Assembly (NCBI GenBank): GCA_027924025.1
Contig: AP026970.1
Location: forward strand, 1,448,501-1,512,500
Reading direction: 5' to 3'
DNA: 64,000 nt
DNA from: Comamonadaceae bacterium OS-4
GTDB taxonomy: Bacteria > Pseudomonadota > Gammaproteobacteria > Burkholderiales > Burkholderiaceae_C
Position numbers and translations under genes: made by a program. This document shows positions 36,165 to 46,254 of this stretch, one piece after another. Numbering within the stretch: position 1 is the first letter of the stretch; each line of letters begins with the position of its first letter. The notes beneath the pieces were generated by a model. It made no database searches. It was not told the origin of the DNA and saw only the letters and a program-made list of their open reading frames with translations.

Positions 36165-37007
36165 TCAGAAGGTCGCCTTGATCTTTTGCAGCAGTTCCGG
36201 ACTGATGGACGGCATGGTTCCAAACCATGCCTCGAACGCCGGGCGGGCCTGATGCAGCAGCATGCCGAGCCCATTGACGGTGGGGTTCCCCCGTGCCGCC
36301 GCGGCGGTCAGCAAGGGCGTTTCCATCGGGACGTACACAATGTCCGACACCAGTGCTGTGACGGGGAGTGCGTCCAATCGCAAGTCGAGTGCCGGTTGGC
36401 CGTGCATGCCTTGGTTGGTGGTGTTGACCAGTAGCGCACAGCCCTCCAGGCAGGCGTGCCTTTCTGACCAGGCGACGGCCTTGACCTTGTCACCAAACTC
36501 ACCGGCCATCTCGGTGGCTTTGCCATCGCTGCGGTTGGTGAGCCGGATTTCCGGGACACCTGCATCCAGCAGACCCACCACGACGGCGCGCGCCGCCCCG
36601 CCTGCTCCGACCACGCAAACCGGCCCGTTGGCGGGCTGCCATGAGCTACCTGCTTCGTAAAGACTCTGGATAAAGCCGAAGGCATCGGTGTTGCGGCCGC
36701 TTAAGCTGCCATCGGCATTCACCACAATCGTGTTCACCGCGCCGATACGCTGACCGAGGGCATCCACATGATTCACGATGGACATCGCATCGACTTTGTG
36801 CGGAATCGTCAGGTTGCAGCCGGCAATGCCGAGAACGGGCAGGGCGCGCAGCGCTTGCTCCAGGCGTGCGGGCTGCACCGGCAGCAACACATAGGCGCCG
36901 CGCAGGCCATGTTCGGCAATCCAGTGGTTATGGATGACCGGGGAGCGCGAGTGCGCGACGGGCCAGCCCATCACGCCGGCGAGTTGATAGGGGATGTCGT
37001 GAGCCAT
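36165..37007 (-). CDS. aroE: Shikimate dehydrogenase
   Basis: 280 residues. The shikimate-binding N-terminus has MGWPVAHSRSPVIHNHWIAE and LTIPHKVDA (catalytic Lys), followed by GRNTDAFGF. The NADP-binding domain has VVGAGGAARAVVVGLLDAGV and LTNRSDGKA. It reduces 3-dehydroshikimate to shikimate in aromatic amino acid biosynthesis, the opposite use of the compound handled by the dehydratase-like gene at 49.1 kb. The ATG at 37007 is accepted. Confidence 0.96.
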   Translation of the reverse strand: MAHDIPYQLAGVMGWPVAHSRSPVIHNHWIAEHGLRGAYVLLPVQPARLEQALRALPVLGIAGCNLTIPHKVDAMSIVNHVDALGQRIGAVNTIVVNADGSLSGRNTDAFGFIQSLYEAGSSWQPANGPVCVVGAGGAARAVVVGLLDAGVPEIRLTNRSDGKATEMAGEFGDKVKAVAWSERHACLEGCALLVNTTNQGMHGQPALDLRLDALPVTALVSDIVYVPMETPLLTAAAARGNPTVNGLGMLLHQARPAFEAWFGTMPSISPELLQKIKATF

Positions 37008-37048
37008 ATGAATGACAAAGCGATCTTCTTGATCGGTTGTTGAGAAAT

Positions 37049-37105
37049 GATGCTATCAAAAAAATAGCGCCCCGCGCACATTGCATGTGGGCTGGGGCGC
37101 TAAAT
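37049..37105 (+). repeat. Interspersed repeat copy, also forming the rpoD terminator
   Basis: GATGCTATCAAAAAAATAGC then GCCCCGCGCACATTGCATGT and GGGCTGGGGCGCTAAAT. The layout GCTATCAAAAA-ATAGC-GCGCA-GGGCTGG is the repeat consensus. Compensating bases give it a 9-bp outer stem. Confidence 0.75.
37058..37102 (-). terminator. Rho-independent terminator of rpoD
   Basis: On the minus strand TAGCGCCCC pairs with GGGGCGCTA across an inner CACATGCAATGTG-like helix, followed by seven T. It starts 28 bp after the rpoD stop and coincides with an interspersed repeat copy. Confidence 0.88.
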
Positions 37106-37129
37106 GGCTTGTAGTGAAGCCGGCGGGCT

Positions 37130-39442
<2,313 letters not shown>

Positions 39443-39782
39443 GCAGAAACCTCGGGACAACAAAAAACTAACAAACGACAGAACAGATGCCGGCTACGCT
39501 GCGCTCAAAACGCGATGTAGTGGCTAGGCAGGGAATCAGATTCCCCATTGGCAAGATGGGAGGGCGATCATTTGGAATGCAGTCCTTGCGGTAAGGTGGC
39601 CTGTTGTGATGAACTATTCACGGTGGCCTGACCCGGAGGTGCTGCTGTCGCTCTTGCCGAACTAATCGGACATTATAGTTGCTATTGACAAGCCCAAGAG
39701 TTGTCGCATGAACTTAGCCTGAAAACGGCAGGGGGTTGCGCAGGCTTGTGTGCCACCGCGGTCCGGGGTCAGGCGTCAGGCT
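39443..39782 (-). promoter_or_regulatory. dnaG-rpoD intergenic region with rpoD promoter candidate
   Basis: No gene, tRNA or long hairpin is recognisable in these 340 bp. On the minus strand a perfect TATAAT occurs at 39678-39673, about 230 bp before the rpoD start. No good -35 hexamer is visible at 16-18 bp, so an activator or leader-dependent start is possible. Short fragments such as TTGCTATTGACAAGCCCAAG resemble eroded interspersed repeat. Confidence 0.45.
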
Positions 39783-41810
39783 TTAGGCGTCAATGGAGCT
39801 GGCTGCCAGCAGTTTGCCCAGTTCTTTTTTACGGTCCATCAGGACCCGCAGTTCGGCCAAGTTGGCAGAGTCGGTCGCCAGCACGCGCATCTGGGCGTCG
39901 ATACGGTCCAGCAGCATCCGGTTGAGCAAATCGCGCAACTCGGGGCCGGATTCGCGCAAGGGCTCGCTCGCCAGCACCGGGCCGGCCGTTAGCCGCTGCA
40001 CCAAATCTTCCGCCGGGTGGCCCACAATTTCTTCTTTCAAGGTGCCCCGGGAGACCGGGCCATGCTCATGCAACTGGCTTTCCAGCCAGGTAAACAGCTC
40101 GCCGTGGGGGGCAGGCAGTTCGCACAACAGGCCGTGGTCTTCGCTAGAGAGAATGTCCCAGAGCTCACTGTGGTTGAGCAAAATGCGGGCGGCAAGGTCC
40201 GGCCGGCTATCGAGTTTGGCCAGCGGGCCGGTGGGGCGGGCCTCACGGTTGCCGAACTTGCCGCCTTTGCCCTGCCATTTACCCTCCCACTTGCCGTCGC
40301 CTTTGCCGCGCGGCGTCCAGCCCTCTTTCTTCCATTCGGTCTTCTTTTTCCACTCCTCTTGCGGCACCCACGGTTCCGAAAATCCGGCAGGCTCGTCGTC
40401 ATCAAAAAAAGGAATGTCGCCCATTCCGTCATCGAAGCCCGGCGCAGAGGCCGGCGCCGCTTCGCGCTTGCGGCGCGGTGCTTCGGCGGCAGGTTTGGTG
40501 CCGGCGCCTGACCACAGGCTGCCGAGTTCGGCTGAGGGCAGCTGCACCAACTGGGCTATTTCGCTCAGCAGTTGCAGCTTGAGTGCGCCGTCGGGCAACT
40601 GGCTCCACAAGGGCTTGGCTTGGCTGGACATGCGGGCCCGCCCCTCGGCGGAGCTGAGGTCGCAACCGTCTTGCGCCGCTTCGATCAAAAACCGGCTCAG
40701 TGGCGTGGCCTTGCTGACGTAGTCGGCAAAGGCGTCTTTGCCATAAGCACGGATAAAGCTGTCGGGGTCGTGCTCAGCGGGCAGGAACAAAAACTTGATG
40801 CTGCGCACATCAGTGGCAAAGGGCAGGGCGCCATCCAGCGCCTTACGGGCGGCGCGGCGGCCGGCGGCATCGCCGTCAAAGCTGAAGACCACCGCATCGG
40901 TGAAGCGGAACAGCTTTTGCACATGCTCGTTGGTGCAGGCCGTGCCGAGCGTGGCCACCGCGTTGGGGAAGCCCAGCTGGGCCAGCGCCACCACGTCCAT
41001 ATAGCCCTCAGTGACCAGCGCATAGCCATGCTCACGCAGGGAGCTGCGGGCTTCAAACAGGCCGTAGAGCTCACGGCCCTTACTAAACACCGGGGTTTCC
41101 GGCGAGTTGAGGTACTTGGGCTTTTCATCGCCCAGCACCCGCCCGCCAAAGCCGATGCATTCGCCCTTGATATTGCGAATCGGAAACATCACCCGGTCGC
41201 GGAACCGGTCGTAGCGCTTTTCTTCGCCCCCGTTTTCGGCCTCGTGCAGGATGACCAAGCCGCTCTCGACGAGCAAGGGGTCGTCGTACTGCGGGAATAT
41301 GCTGGCCAGGCTGCGCCAGCCTTCCGGGGCATAGCCCAGGCCGAACTGCTTGGCAATCTCGCCCGACAGACCGCGGCCTTTGAAATATTGAATGGCGCGT
41401 TGCGACTCCTTGAGTCCGCGCTTATAAGCCTCGCCGGCTTTTTCCAGCACGCTGGTGAGGGTGTTTTGCTTCTCGCGCTGGGCTTGGGCGCGGGCTTTGT
41501 CCTGGGGGCTGCCTTCTTCCTCGGGGATGACCATGCCATATTGGCCGGCGAGGTCTTTGACGGCCTCGATGAAGGTCATGCCGGCGTGGTCCATCAAAAA
41601 GCTGATGGCATTGCCGTTTTTGCCGCAGCCGAAGCAGTGGTAGAACTGTTTGGCGGGGCTCACCGAGAACGAGGGCGACTTTTCCCCGTGAAACGGACAC
41701 AAGCCCATGAAGTTGGCGCCGCCCTTTTTGAGTTGCACATAGCGGCCCACGATCTCCACCACATCGGTGCGCGCGATGAGTTCTTGGATGAAGCTTTGGG
41801 GGATGGCCAT
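39783..41810 (-). CDS. dnaG: DNA primase DnaG
   Basis: 675 residues. The N-terminal CHC2 zinc finger is LCPFHGEKSPSFSVSPAKQF followed by HCFGCGKNG. The TOPRIM core has GRVLGDEKPKYLNSPETPVF, VTEGYMDVVALAQLGFPNAV and VFSFDGDAAGRRAARKALDG. The C-terminal third is the DnaB-interacting region. Between them (about residues 460-540) is an unusual linker rich in Lys, Trp and Gly (KKKTEWKKEGWTPRGKGDGK), longer and more basic than usual. rpsU, which often precedes dnaG, is not present. It makes RNA primers for replication. Confidence 0.97.
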   Translation of the reverse strand: MAIPQSFIQELIARTDVVEIVGRYVQLKKGGANFMGLCPFHGEKSPSFSVSPAKQFYHCFGCGKNGNAISFLMDHAGMTFIEAVKDLAGQYGMVIPEEEGSPQDKARAQAQREKQNTLTSVLEKAGEAYKRGLKESQRAIQYFKGRGLSGEIAKQFGLGYAPEGWRSLASIFPQYDDPLLVESGLVILHEAENGGEEKRYDRFRDRVMFPIRNIKGECIGFGGRVLGDEKPKYLNSPETPVFSKGRELYGLFEARSSLREHGYALVTEGYMDVVALAQLGFPNAVATLGTACTNEHVQKLFRFTDAVVFSFDGDAAGRRAARKALDGALPFATDVRSIKFLFLPAEHDPDSFIRAYGKDAFADYVSKATPLSRFLIEAAQDGCDLSSAEGRARMSSQAKPLWSQLPDGALKLQLLSEIAQLVQLPSAELGSLWSGAGTKPAAEAPRRKREAAPASAPGFDDGMGDIPFFDDDEPAGFSEPWVPQEEWKKKTEWKKEGWTPRGKGDGKWEGKWQGKGGKFGNREARPTGPLAKLDSRPDLAARILLNHSELWDILSSEDHGLLCELPAPHGELFTWLESQLHEHGPVSRGTLKEEIVGHPAEDLVQRLTAGPVLASEPLRESGPELRDLLNRMLLDRIDAQMRVLATDSANLAELRVLMDRKKELGKLLAASSIDA

Positions 41811-41872
41811 AGGGCGATTGTAGGCAGCCTGCGCCGATCGCCGGATCAGTCCGGCTGTGCTAGCGCAAGGTA

Positions 41873-41928
41873 TTTGCTATCAAATAAGGAGCTGCTTGCG
41901 CAGGTTCTAAGAGGGCTGGAGGCCGATT
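41873..41928 (+). repeat. Interspersed repeat copy between ggt and dnaG
   Basis: TTTGCTATCAAATAAGGAGC then TGCTTGCGCAGG and AAGAGGGCTGGAGGCCGATT. This is the best-preserved intergenic copy and a good working consensus. Confidence 0.85.
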
Positions 41929-41946
41929 TGGTGCCTGAATAAAAAT

Positions 41947-43785
41947 TCAATCACCCAGCACCACACCTTCTCGCCGCGGATCCGCACCCCCGAAGAAACC
42001 TGTGGGGGTGCGCGCGATGGCTTGCAGGCCGCTCGCCATCGGAACCTCCACAACGGTGTGGCCCCTGCTTTTCAGTGCCTGCACCACCGCCGGGCTGAAG
42101 CGCCCCGCTTCCAACAAGGTAGGGCCATTCAAGGAGCCGAAGTTGGGCAGGTCGATCGCTTGTTGTGCGTTCAGGCCCCAGTGCAACATGCCGTAGAGGG
42201 TTTTGGCGGTGAAGTGAATGATGAGTGCGCCGCCCGGGCTGCCGCCACTGATGAGCAGCTGGCCGGTAGCCTTGTCAAAGACCAGCGTGGGCGACATGCT
42301 GGAGCGCGGGCGCTTGCCCGGCTCTACGCGGTTGGCCACCGACCTGCCGTCGCCCCCCGTTGGGCTGAAGCTGAAATCGGTGAGCTGGTTATTGAGCAAA
42401 AAGCCGCCCGCGAGACCGGCCCCCCGGTTCACCATCTGGCGTGAGCCCCAGGCATCTTCAATCGTAGTGGTCATGGCAACCGCATTGCCATAGGTATCCA
42501 CCACCGAGATATGCGAGGTGCCGTACTCCAACTGGTCAGGCATGGGCGCGTAGCTCAGCGGCGTGCCGCCGGGCTGCCCCGGCAAGGCAAACTGAATGCT
42601 CTGCCCGGTGGGGCTACTGTCGATCTGCGCGGCGCGGCTGCGCAAGTAGCCCGGTGCCAACAAGCTGGCCCAGTTGCCCGCTGGAGCTAGCACAAAAGCC
42701 GGATCACCGAGGTACTGGCCCCGGTCGGCAAATGCCAGGCGCGAAGCCTCGGTGTACAGGTGCAACCAGTCGGCACCGGGTTGGCCTTGCACCAGGGGCA
42801 GGCTGCGGGCGGGGGTGTGGTCCAGCATGCGCAGAATTTGACCAATGGCAATCGCCCCCGAGCTTGGCGGCGGCATGCCGCAAATGCGTACCGGGCGGGG
42901 TGCCGTGTCGTAGTCAAAACACAGCGGTTCGCGCACCAGCGGACGGTAGGTTGCCAAGTCGCGGGTGCTTAGGCTGCCCGGGTTGGTAGGGTGGCCTTGC
43001 ACTTTGCGGGCGATGGCTTCACCGACCTCGCCCCGCAGTAGGGCAGAGGGGCCGCGGGTGGCTATGCCTTGCAACACCGCTGCCAATTCGGGGTTGCGCA
43101 GCACATGGCCGGCTGGCCATGGCTTGCCTGCAGCGTCGTAAAAGTAAGCTGCCGCTACCGGGTCTTTTTTCAGGTGCGGGTCTGCCGCCAGCAGTGCGGC
43201 CATACGCGGGCTGATGGCAAAACCTTGGTTGGCCAGGTTGATAGCGGGTTGAAACAACTGAGCCCACGGCAGTTTGCCGTGCAAGGCATGTGCCTGCGCC
43301 AACATGGCGACCGCGCCCGGCACACCGACCGAGCGGCCGCCCACTACCGCATCGGCAAACTTCATGGCTTGGCCTGATGCATCCAGAAACAGGGCTGGCG
43401 TGGCAGCGGCGGGCGCGGTTTCGCGGCCGTCAAACGCTTGCGTGGTCGTGCCATTGAAGTGCAGTAAAAAAGCACCCCCGCCGATGCCGCTGCTCTGCGG
43501 CTCCACCAGGCTCAGCACCATTTGCACCGCAATCGCTGCATCGACGGCGCTGCCGCCCGCTGCGAGCACCTGGCGCCCAGCATCGGTGGCTAGCGGGTTG
43601 GCCGCGGCCACCGCATAGCGGCGGGTCGCCCAACCGGGTTTGACGGTGCTGCCGCTTGCGGCTTCGGGCTGGGGTGGTGGCGCGGACGGTGCCGGTGGTG
43701 GTGGCGACACGGCACACGCCGACAGCAGCGCTGCACAAAGCACCGTCACGGCAATGCTGAGAGTGCGGTGGGGGGGGAATGTCAT
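41947..43785 (-). CDS. ggt: Gamma-glutamyltransferase (lipoprotein-type)
   Basis: 612 residues. The N-terminus is a lipoprotein signal with the lipobox LLSAC (SIAVTVLCAALLSACAVS), followed by a Pro-rich spacer. The large-subunit region has ATDAGRQVLAAGGSAVDAAI and LVEPQSSGIGGGAFLLHFNG. The autocleavage Thr should be that of EYGTSHISVVDTYGNAVAMT, and the small subunit has LISGGSPGGALIIHF. The enzyme cleaves or transfers the gamma-glutamyl group of glutathione and other gamma-glutamyl compounds in the periplasm. It is a standalone gene. Confidence 0.95.
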   Translation of the reverse strand: MTFPPHRTLSIAVTVLCAALLSACAVSPPPPAPSAPPPQPEAASGSTVKPGWATRRYAVAAANPLATDAGRQVLAAGGSAVDAAIAVQMVLSLVEPQSSGIGGGAFLLHFNGTTTQAFDGRETAPAAATPALFLDASGQAMKFADAVVGGRSVGVPGAVAMLAQAHALHGKLPWAQLFQPAINLANQGFAISPRMAALLAADPHLKKDPVAAAYFYDAAGKPWPAGHVLRNPELAAVLQGIATRGPSALLRGEVGEAIARKVQGHPTNPGSLSTRDLATYRPLVREPLCFDYDTAPRPVRICGMPPPSSGAIAIGQILRMLDHTPARSLPLVQGQPGADWLHLYTEASRLAFADRGQYLGDPAFVLAPAGNWASLLAPGYLRSRAAQIDSSPTGQSIQFALPGQPGGTPLSYAPMPDQLEYGTSHISVVDTYGNAVAMTTTIEDAWGSRQMVNRGAGLAGGFLLNNQLTDFSFSPTGGDGRSVANRVEPGKRPRSSMSPTLVFDKATGQLLISGGSPGGALIIHFTAKTLYGMLHWGLNAQQAIDLPNFGSLNGPTLLEAGRFSPAVVQALKSRGHTVVEVPMASGLQAIARTPTGFFGGADPRREGVVLGD

Positions 43786-43803
43786 GGCGGGTGTGGCGAG
43801 TGG

Positions 43804-44385
43804 CTATTTGGTTTTGGGGACCCGGCCCAGCAGGTAGAACTCGGGGTTGGGCAGCATGCCGGTCACATTGGCCATGCGGTTGGAGAGGCCGAAGAAAGCG
43901 GTAATGCCGGCAATGTCCCAGATGTCTTCGTCGTCAAAACCGTGGGCGTGCAGGGCGGCAAAGTCGGCGTCTTCCACGGTGTGGCTCTGCAGGCAGACCT
44001 GCATCGCAAAGTCGAGCATGGCGCGCTGGCGGGGGGTGATGTCGGCCTTGCGGTAGTTGACGGCTACCTGGTCTGCCACCAGCGGCTTTTTCTCGTAAAT
44101 CCGCAAAATGGCGCCGTGTGCCACCACGCAGTACAGGCACTGGTTGGCGGCACTGGTGGTGGTGATGATCATCTCGCGCTCGCCCTTGGTCAGGCTGGAG
44201 CCCTCGCGCAGCATGAGTGCATCGTGATAGGCGAAAAAAGCGCGCCATTCGGCAGGCCGGCGGGCGAAGGCCAGAAACACATTCGGCACAAAGCCGGACT
44301 TTTCCTGGACCTCGAGGATCTTGGCTTTCAGGTCCTCGGGCAGGGTGTTGAGGTCGGGCAGGGGGTAGCGCGGGGTGGGATGCAT
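43804..44385 (-). CDS. Peroxidase-related AhpD/CMD-family enzyme
   Basis: 193 residues of the uncharacterised peroxidase-related group within the carboxymuconolactone decarboxylase fold. The AhpD-like redox motif is NQCLYCVVAHGAILR (CxxC with a downstream His), preceded by LTKGEREMIITTTSAA. The CxxC pair suggests peroxide or disulfide chemistry rather than decarboxylation. It starts 19 bp upstream of ggt on the same strand (18 bp between end and start), so they may be co-transcribed, fitting a glutathione or redox link. Confidence 0.85.
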   Translation of the reverse strand: MHPTPRYPLPDLNTLPEDLKAKILEVQEKSGFVPNVFLAFARRPAEWRAFFAYHDALMLREGSSLTKGEREMIITTTSAANQCLYCVVAHGAILRIYEKKPLVADQVAVNYRKADITPRQRAMLDFAMQVCLQSHTVEDADFAALHAHGFDDEDIWDIAGITAFFGLSNRMANVTGMLPNPEFYLLGRVPKTK

Positions 44386-44529
44386 GGGGTCTCCGTCGGG
44401 TCGCTGATCAGCGCATTTTTAAAAACTATCGATGTGATTCAGTTAATTGAATTTACATAAACGTCGGTGCTTTTTAGTATTCATCCTACTGCGAACCCCG
44501 TCGCAGCCCACTACCCGGAGACTTGCACC

Positions 44530-44622
44530 ATGAAAGAAATCAAAACCACCATCGGCATCGTCATCAATGGCATGGGTCTGGTGGCCTTGTTGTCCCAGCT
44601 TGGGCAATGGCACGCGGGCTAA
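44530..44622 (+). CDS. Possible 30-residue membrane peptide
   Basis: ATG at 44530 opens MKEIKTTIGIVINGMGLVAL and runs for 30 residues to TAA. A CCGGAG site lies about 10 nt upstream. The middle is hydrophobic enough for one membrane pass. It lies 28 bp ahead of the pcaC-like gene and could be a leader or a small membrane protein. Evidence is only the start context and composition. Confidence 0.3.
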   Translation: MKEIKTTIGIVINGMGLVALLSQLGQWHAG

Positions 44623-44650
44623 CATGGCGGCTTTGCCCTGAAGGCCTCTG

Positions 44651-45058
44651 ATGACAGACTCCAACACCCCCTTGCCCGCCCGTCCGGACCCGGACGCTTA
44701 CACCCAAGGCTTGGCTACCCGCCGTCAGGTGATGGGAGATGCATTTGTGGACGCGGCGCTGGCCAAAACCACGCCGTTTACCGCACCGATGCAGGCACAC
44801 ATCAGCCGTGCGGCGTGGGGCGATGTGTGGCAGCGCCCGGGCCTTGATTTGAAAACCCGCAGTTTGATCACGGTGGCCATGCTCACCGCCTTTGGCAAGC
44901 AAAACGAACTCAAAGGCCATGTGCGGGGCGCCCTGAACAATGGCGCGACTGCCGAAGAAATCCAGGAGGTGCTGTTGCACGCCGCGGTGTACTGCGGGGT
45001 GCCCACCGCGGTAGAGGCGTTTCGCAGTGCCGATGAGGTGGTCAGCAGCCGCGATTGA
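44651..45058 (+). CDS. pcaC: 4-carboxymuconolactone decarboxylase-like (PcaC)
   Basis: 135 residues, the usual length of single-domain PcaC. It has TRRQVMGDAFVDAALAKTTP, LDLKTRSLITVAMLTAFGKQ and NELKGHVRGALNNGATAEEI, and the VLLHAAVYCGVPTAVEAFR end typical of the family. PcaC converts 4-carboxymuconolactone to 3-oxoadipate enol-lactone in protocatechuate degradation. CMD paralogues with other roles are common, so the exact reaction is likely but not proven. No other pca gene adjoins it; the PcaB-like lyase is 3 kb away on the other strand. Confidence 0.75.
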   Translation: MTDSNTPLPARPDPDAYTQGLATRRQVMGDAFVDAALAKTTPFTAPMQAHISRAAWGDVWQRPGLDLKTRSLITVAMLTAFGKQNELKGHVRGALNNGATAEEIQEVLLHAAVYCGVPTAVEAFRSADEVVSSRD

Positions 45059-45062
45059 ATGT

Positions 45063-45120
45063 CAAAAGAGCATCCAGCCCCTATTTTGATTGGGCTAGCT
45101 GCTCCTTATTTAATAGCAAT
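45063..45120 (-). repeat. Interspersed repeat copy downstream of pcaC
   Basis: Read on the minus strand: TTGCTATTAAATAAGGAGCT then AGCTAGCCC and ATAGGGGCTGGATGCTCTTT. It matches the 41873 copy in order and spacing. It lies between two convergent genes. Confidence 0.8.
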
Positions 45121-45131
45121 CGGCAGGTTGA

Positions 45132-46151
45132 TCAGGCCCAGCCCTCTAGCACCACTTTGCCCCGGGCGGTGCCCGACTCTACGAAGGCGTGCGCGCGCTG
45201 CAGGTTGACTGCGTTGATAGTGCCGTAGTGCTCGGCCAGGGTGGTGCGCAGCAAGCCGGCATCGACCAGTTGGGCCACTTCATTGAGCAAGTGGTGCTGG
45301 GCCACCATGTCGGGTGTGGCAAACAAGGGGCGGGTGAACATCAGCTCCCAGTGCACGGAGATGGCTTTGCGCTTGAAGGGCATCACGTCCAGAACCGGCA
45401 AATCGTCAATCAGGCCGAACTGACCTTGAGGTGCGATCACCTCCAAAATCTCCGGCAAATGCTGCTCGGTGTGGGTCAGGCTCAGCACGATATCTACCTG
45501 CGGCAGCCCGATAGCGGCCAACTGCGGTGCCATGGGCTGGCTGTGGTCGATCACATGGTGAGCGCCCAAGGACTGCACCCACTCGCGGGTTTCAGGGCGC
45601 GAGGCGGTGCCGACGATGGTCAGGCTGGTCAAGCGCCGCGCCAGCTGCACCAGCACCGAGCCCACCCCGCCTGCCGCGCCGATCACCAGCAGGGTTTTGC
45701 CGGTGGGTTTTTTGCCGGGCTGCACGCCAATGCGGTCGAACAGCAGCTCCCAGGCGGTAATGCTGGTGAGTGGCAGCGCGGCGGCTTGGCCAAAGTCGAG
45801 GCTTGTGGGCATGTGGCCCACGATGCGCTCATCCACCAGGTGGAGCGCACTGTTGGTGCCGGGCCGCTGGATGGCGCCTGCGTAAAACACCCGGTCACCC
45901 GGTTTGAACAGACTCACCTCCGGGCCCACCGCACGCACGATGCCACTGGCATCAAAACCCAGCACCTTGTAGGCGTCTCCCTCAGCAGGGCGGGCGCTTT
46001 TGCGCAGCTTGGTGTCGACCGGGTTGACGGACACTGCGTGCACCTCCACTAGCAGGTCGTGGCCCAGGGCAACCGGGGCCGGCAGGGTGATGTCTTGTAG
46101 CCCCGGGGTGGCGGCAATAGGGTGGGGCTGGGTGTAACCGATAGCTTTCAT
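45132..46151 (-). CDS. Zinc-type alcohol dehydrogenase/quinone oxidoreductase
   Basis: 339 residues of the medium-chain dehydrogenase/reductase superfamily, zinc-binding alcohol dehydrogenase family subgroup. It has VLGFDASGIVRAVGPEVSLF, PLTSITAWELLFDRIGV and the nucleotide-binding LLVIGAAGGVGSVLVQLARR. The structural-zinc cysteine cluster of classical ADHs is missing, so an NADPH-dependent quinone or enone reduction is more likely than alcohol oxidation. It is divergent from a LysR-type regulator, 103 bp apart, which is probably its regulator. Confidence 0.88.
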   Translation of the reverse strand: MKAIGYTQPHPIAATPGLQDITLPAPVALGHDLLVEVHAVSVNPVDTKLRKSARPAEGDAYKVLGFDASGIVRAVGPEVSLFKPGDRVFYAGAIQRPGTNSALHLVDERIVGHMPTSLDFGQAAALPLTSITAWELLFDRIGVQPGKKPTGKTLLVIGAAGGVGSVLVQLARRLTSLTIVGTASRPETREWVQSLGAHHVIDHSQPMAPQLAAIGLPQVDIVLSLTHTEQHLPEILEVIAPQGQFGLIDDLPVLDVMPFKRKAISVHWELMFTRPLFATPDMVAQHHLLNEVAQLVDAGLLRTTLAEHYGTINAVNLQRAHAFVESGTARGKVVLEGWA

Positions 46152-46236
46152 GGCGGGCTCTCAAAGTAATAACGACAAGGCCTGCATCATCTTTCTATTG
46201 CTTGAAAAGAAAAATAGGCCTTGGATTGAATTCAGC

Positions 46237-46253
46237 TTCAAATAAAATTTGAA
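46237..46253. promoter_or_regulatory. Palindromic operator overlapping the lysR start
   Basis: TTCAAAT-AAA-ATTTGAA is a perfect 7-bp inverted repeat and ends 1 bp before the lysR ATG. It fits a T-N11-A LysR-type site. Binding there would block the regulator's own translation-initiation region, so autorepression is the likely role; it lies about 90 bp from the ADH start. Confidence 0.6.
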
Positions 46254-46254
46254 A

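Noticed and set aside
39443-39782. tRNA or small RNA in the dnaG-rpoD gap
   Set aside because: I found no cloverleaf arms, no CCA end and no GTTCRA box, only a TATAAT and short repeat-like pieces.
42680-42710. GCTGGAGCTAGCACAAAAGCC in ggt as a further interspersed repeat copy
   Set aside because: Only one short core matches; without the second half it is not separable from chance.
43804-45058. The two CMD-fold genes as one operon of paired function
   Set aside because: They are on opposite strands and the first has an AhpD-type CxxC redox motif that the PcaC-like protein lacks.
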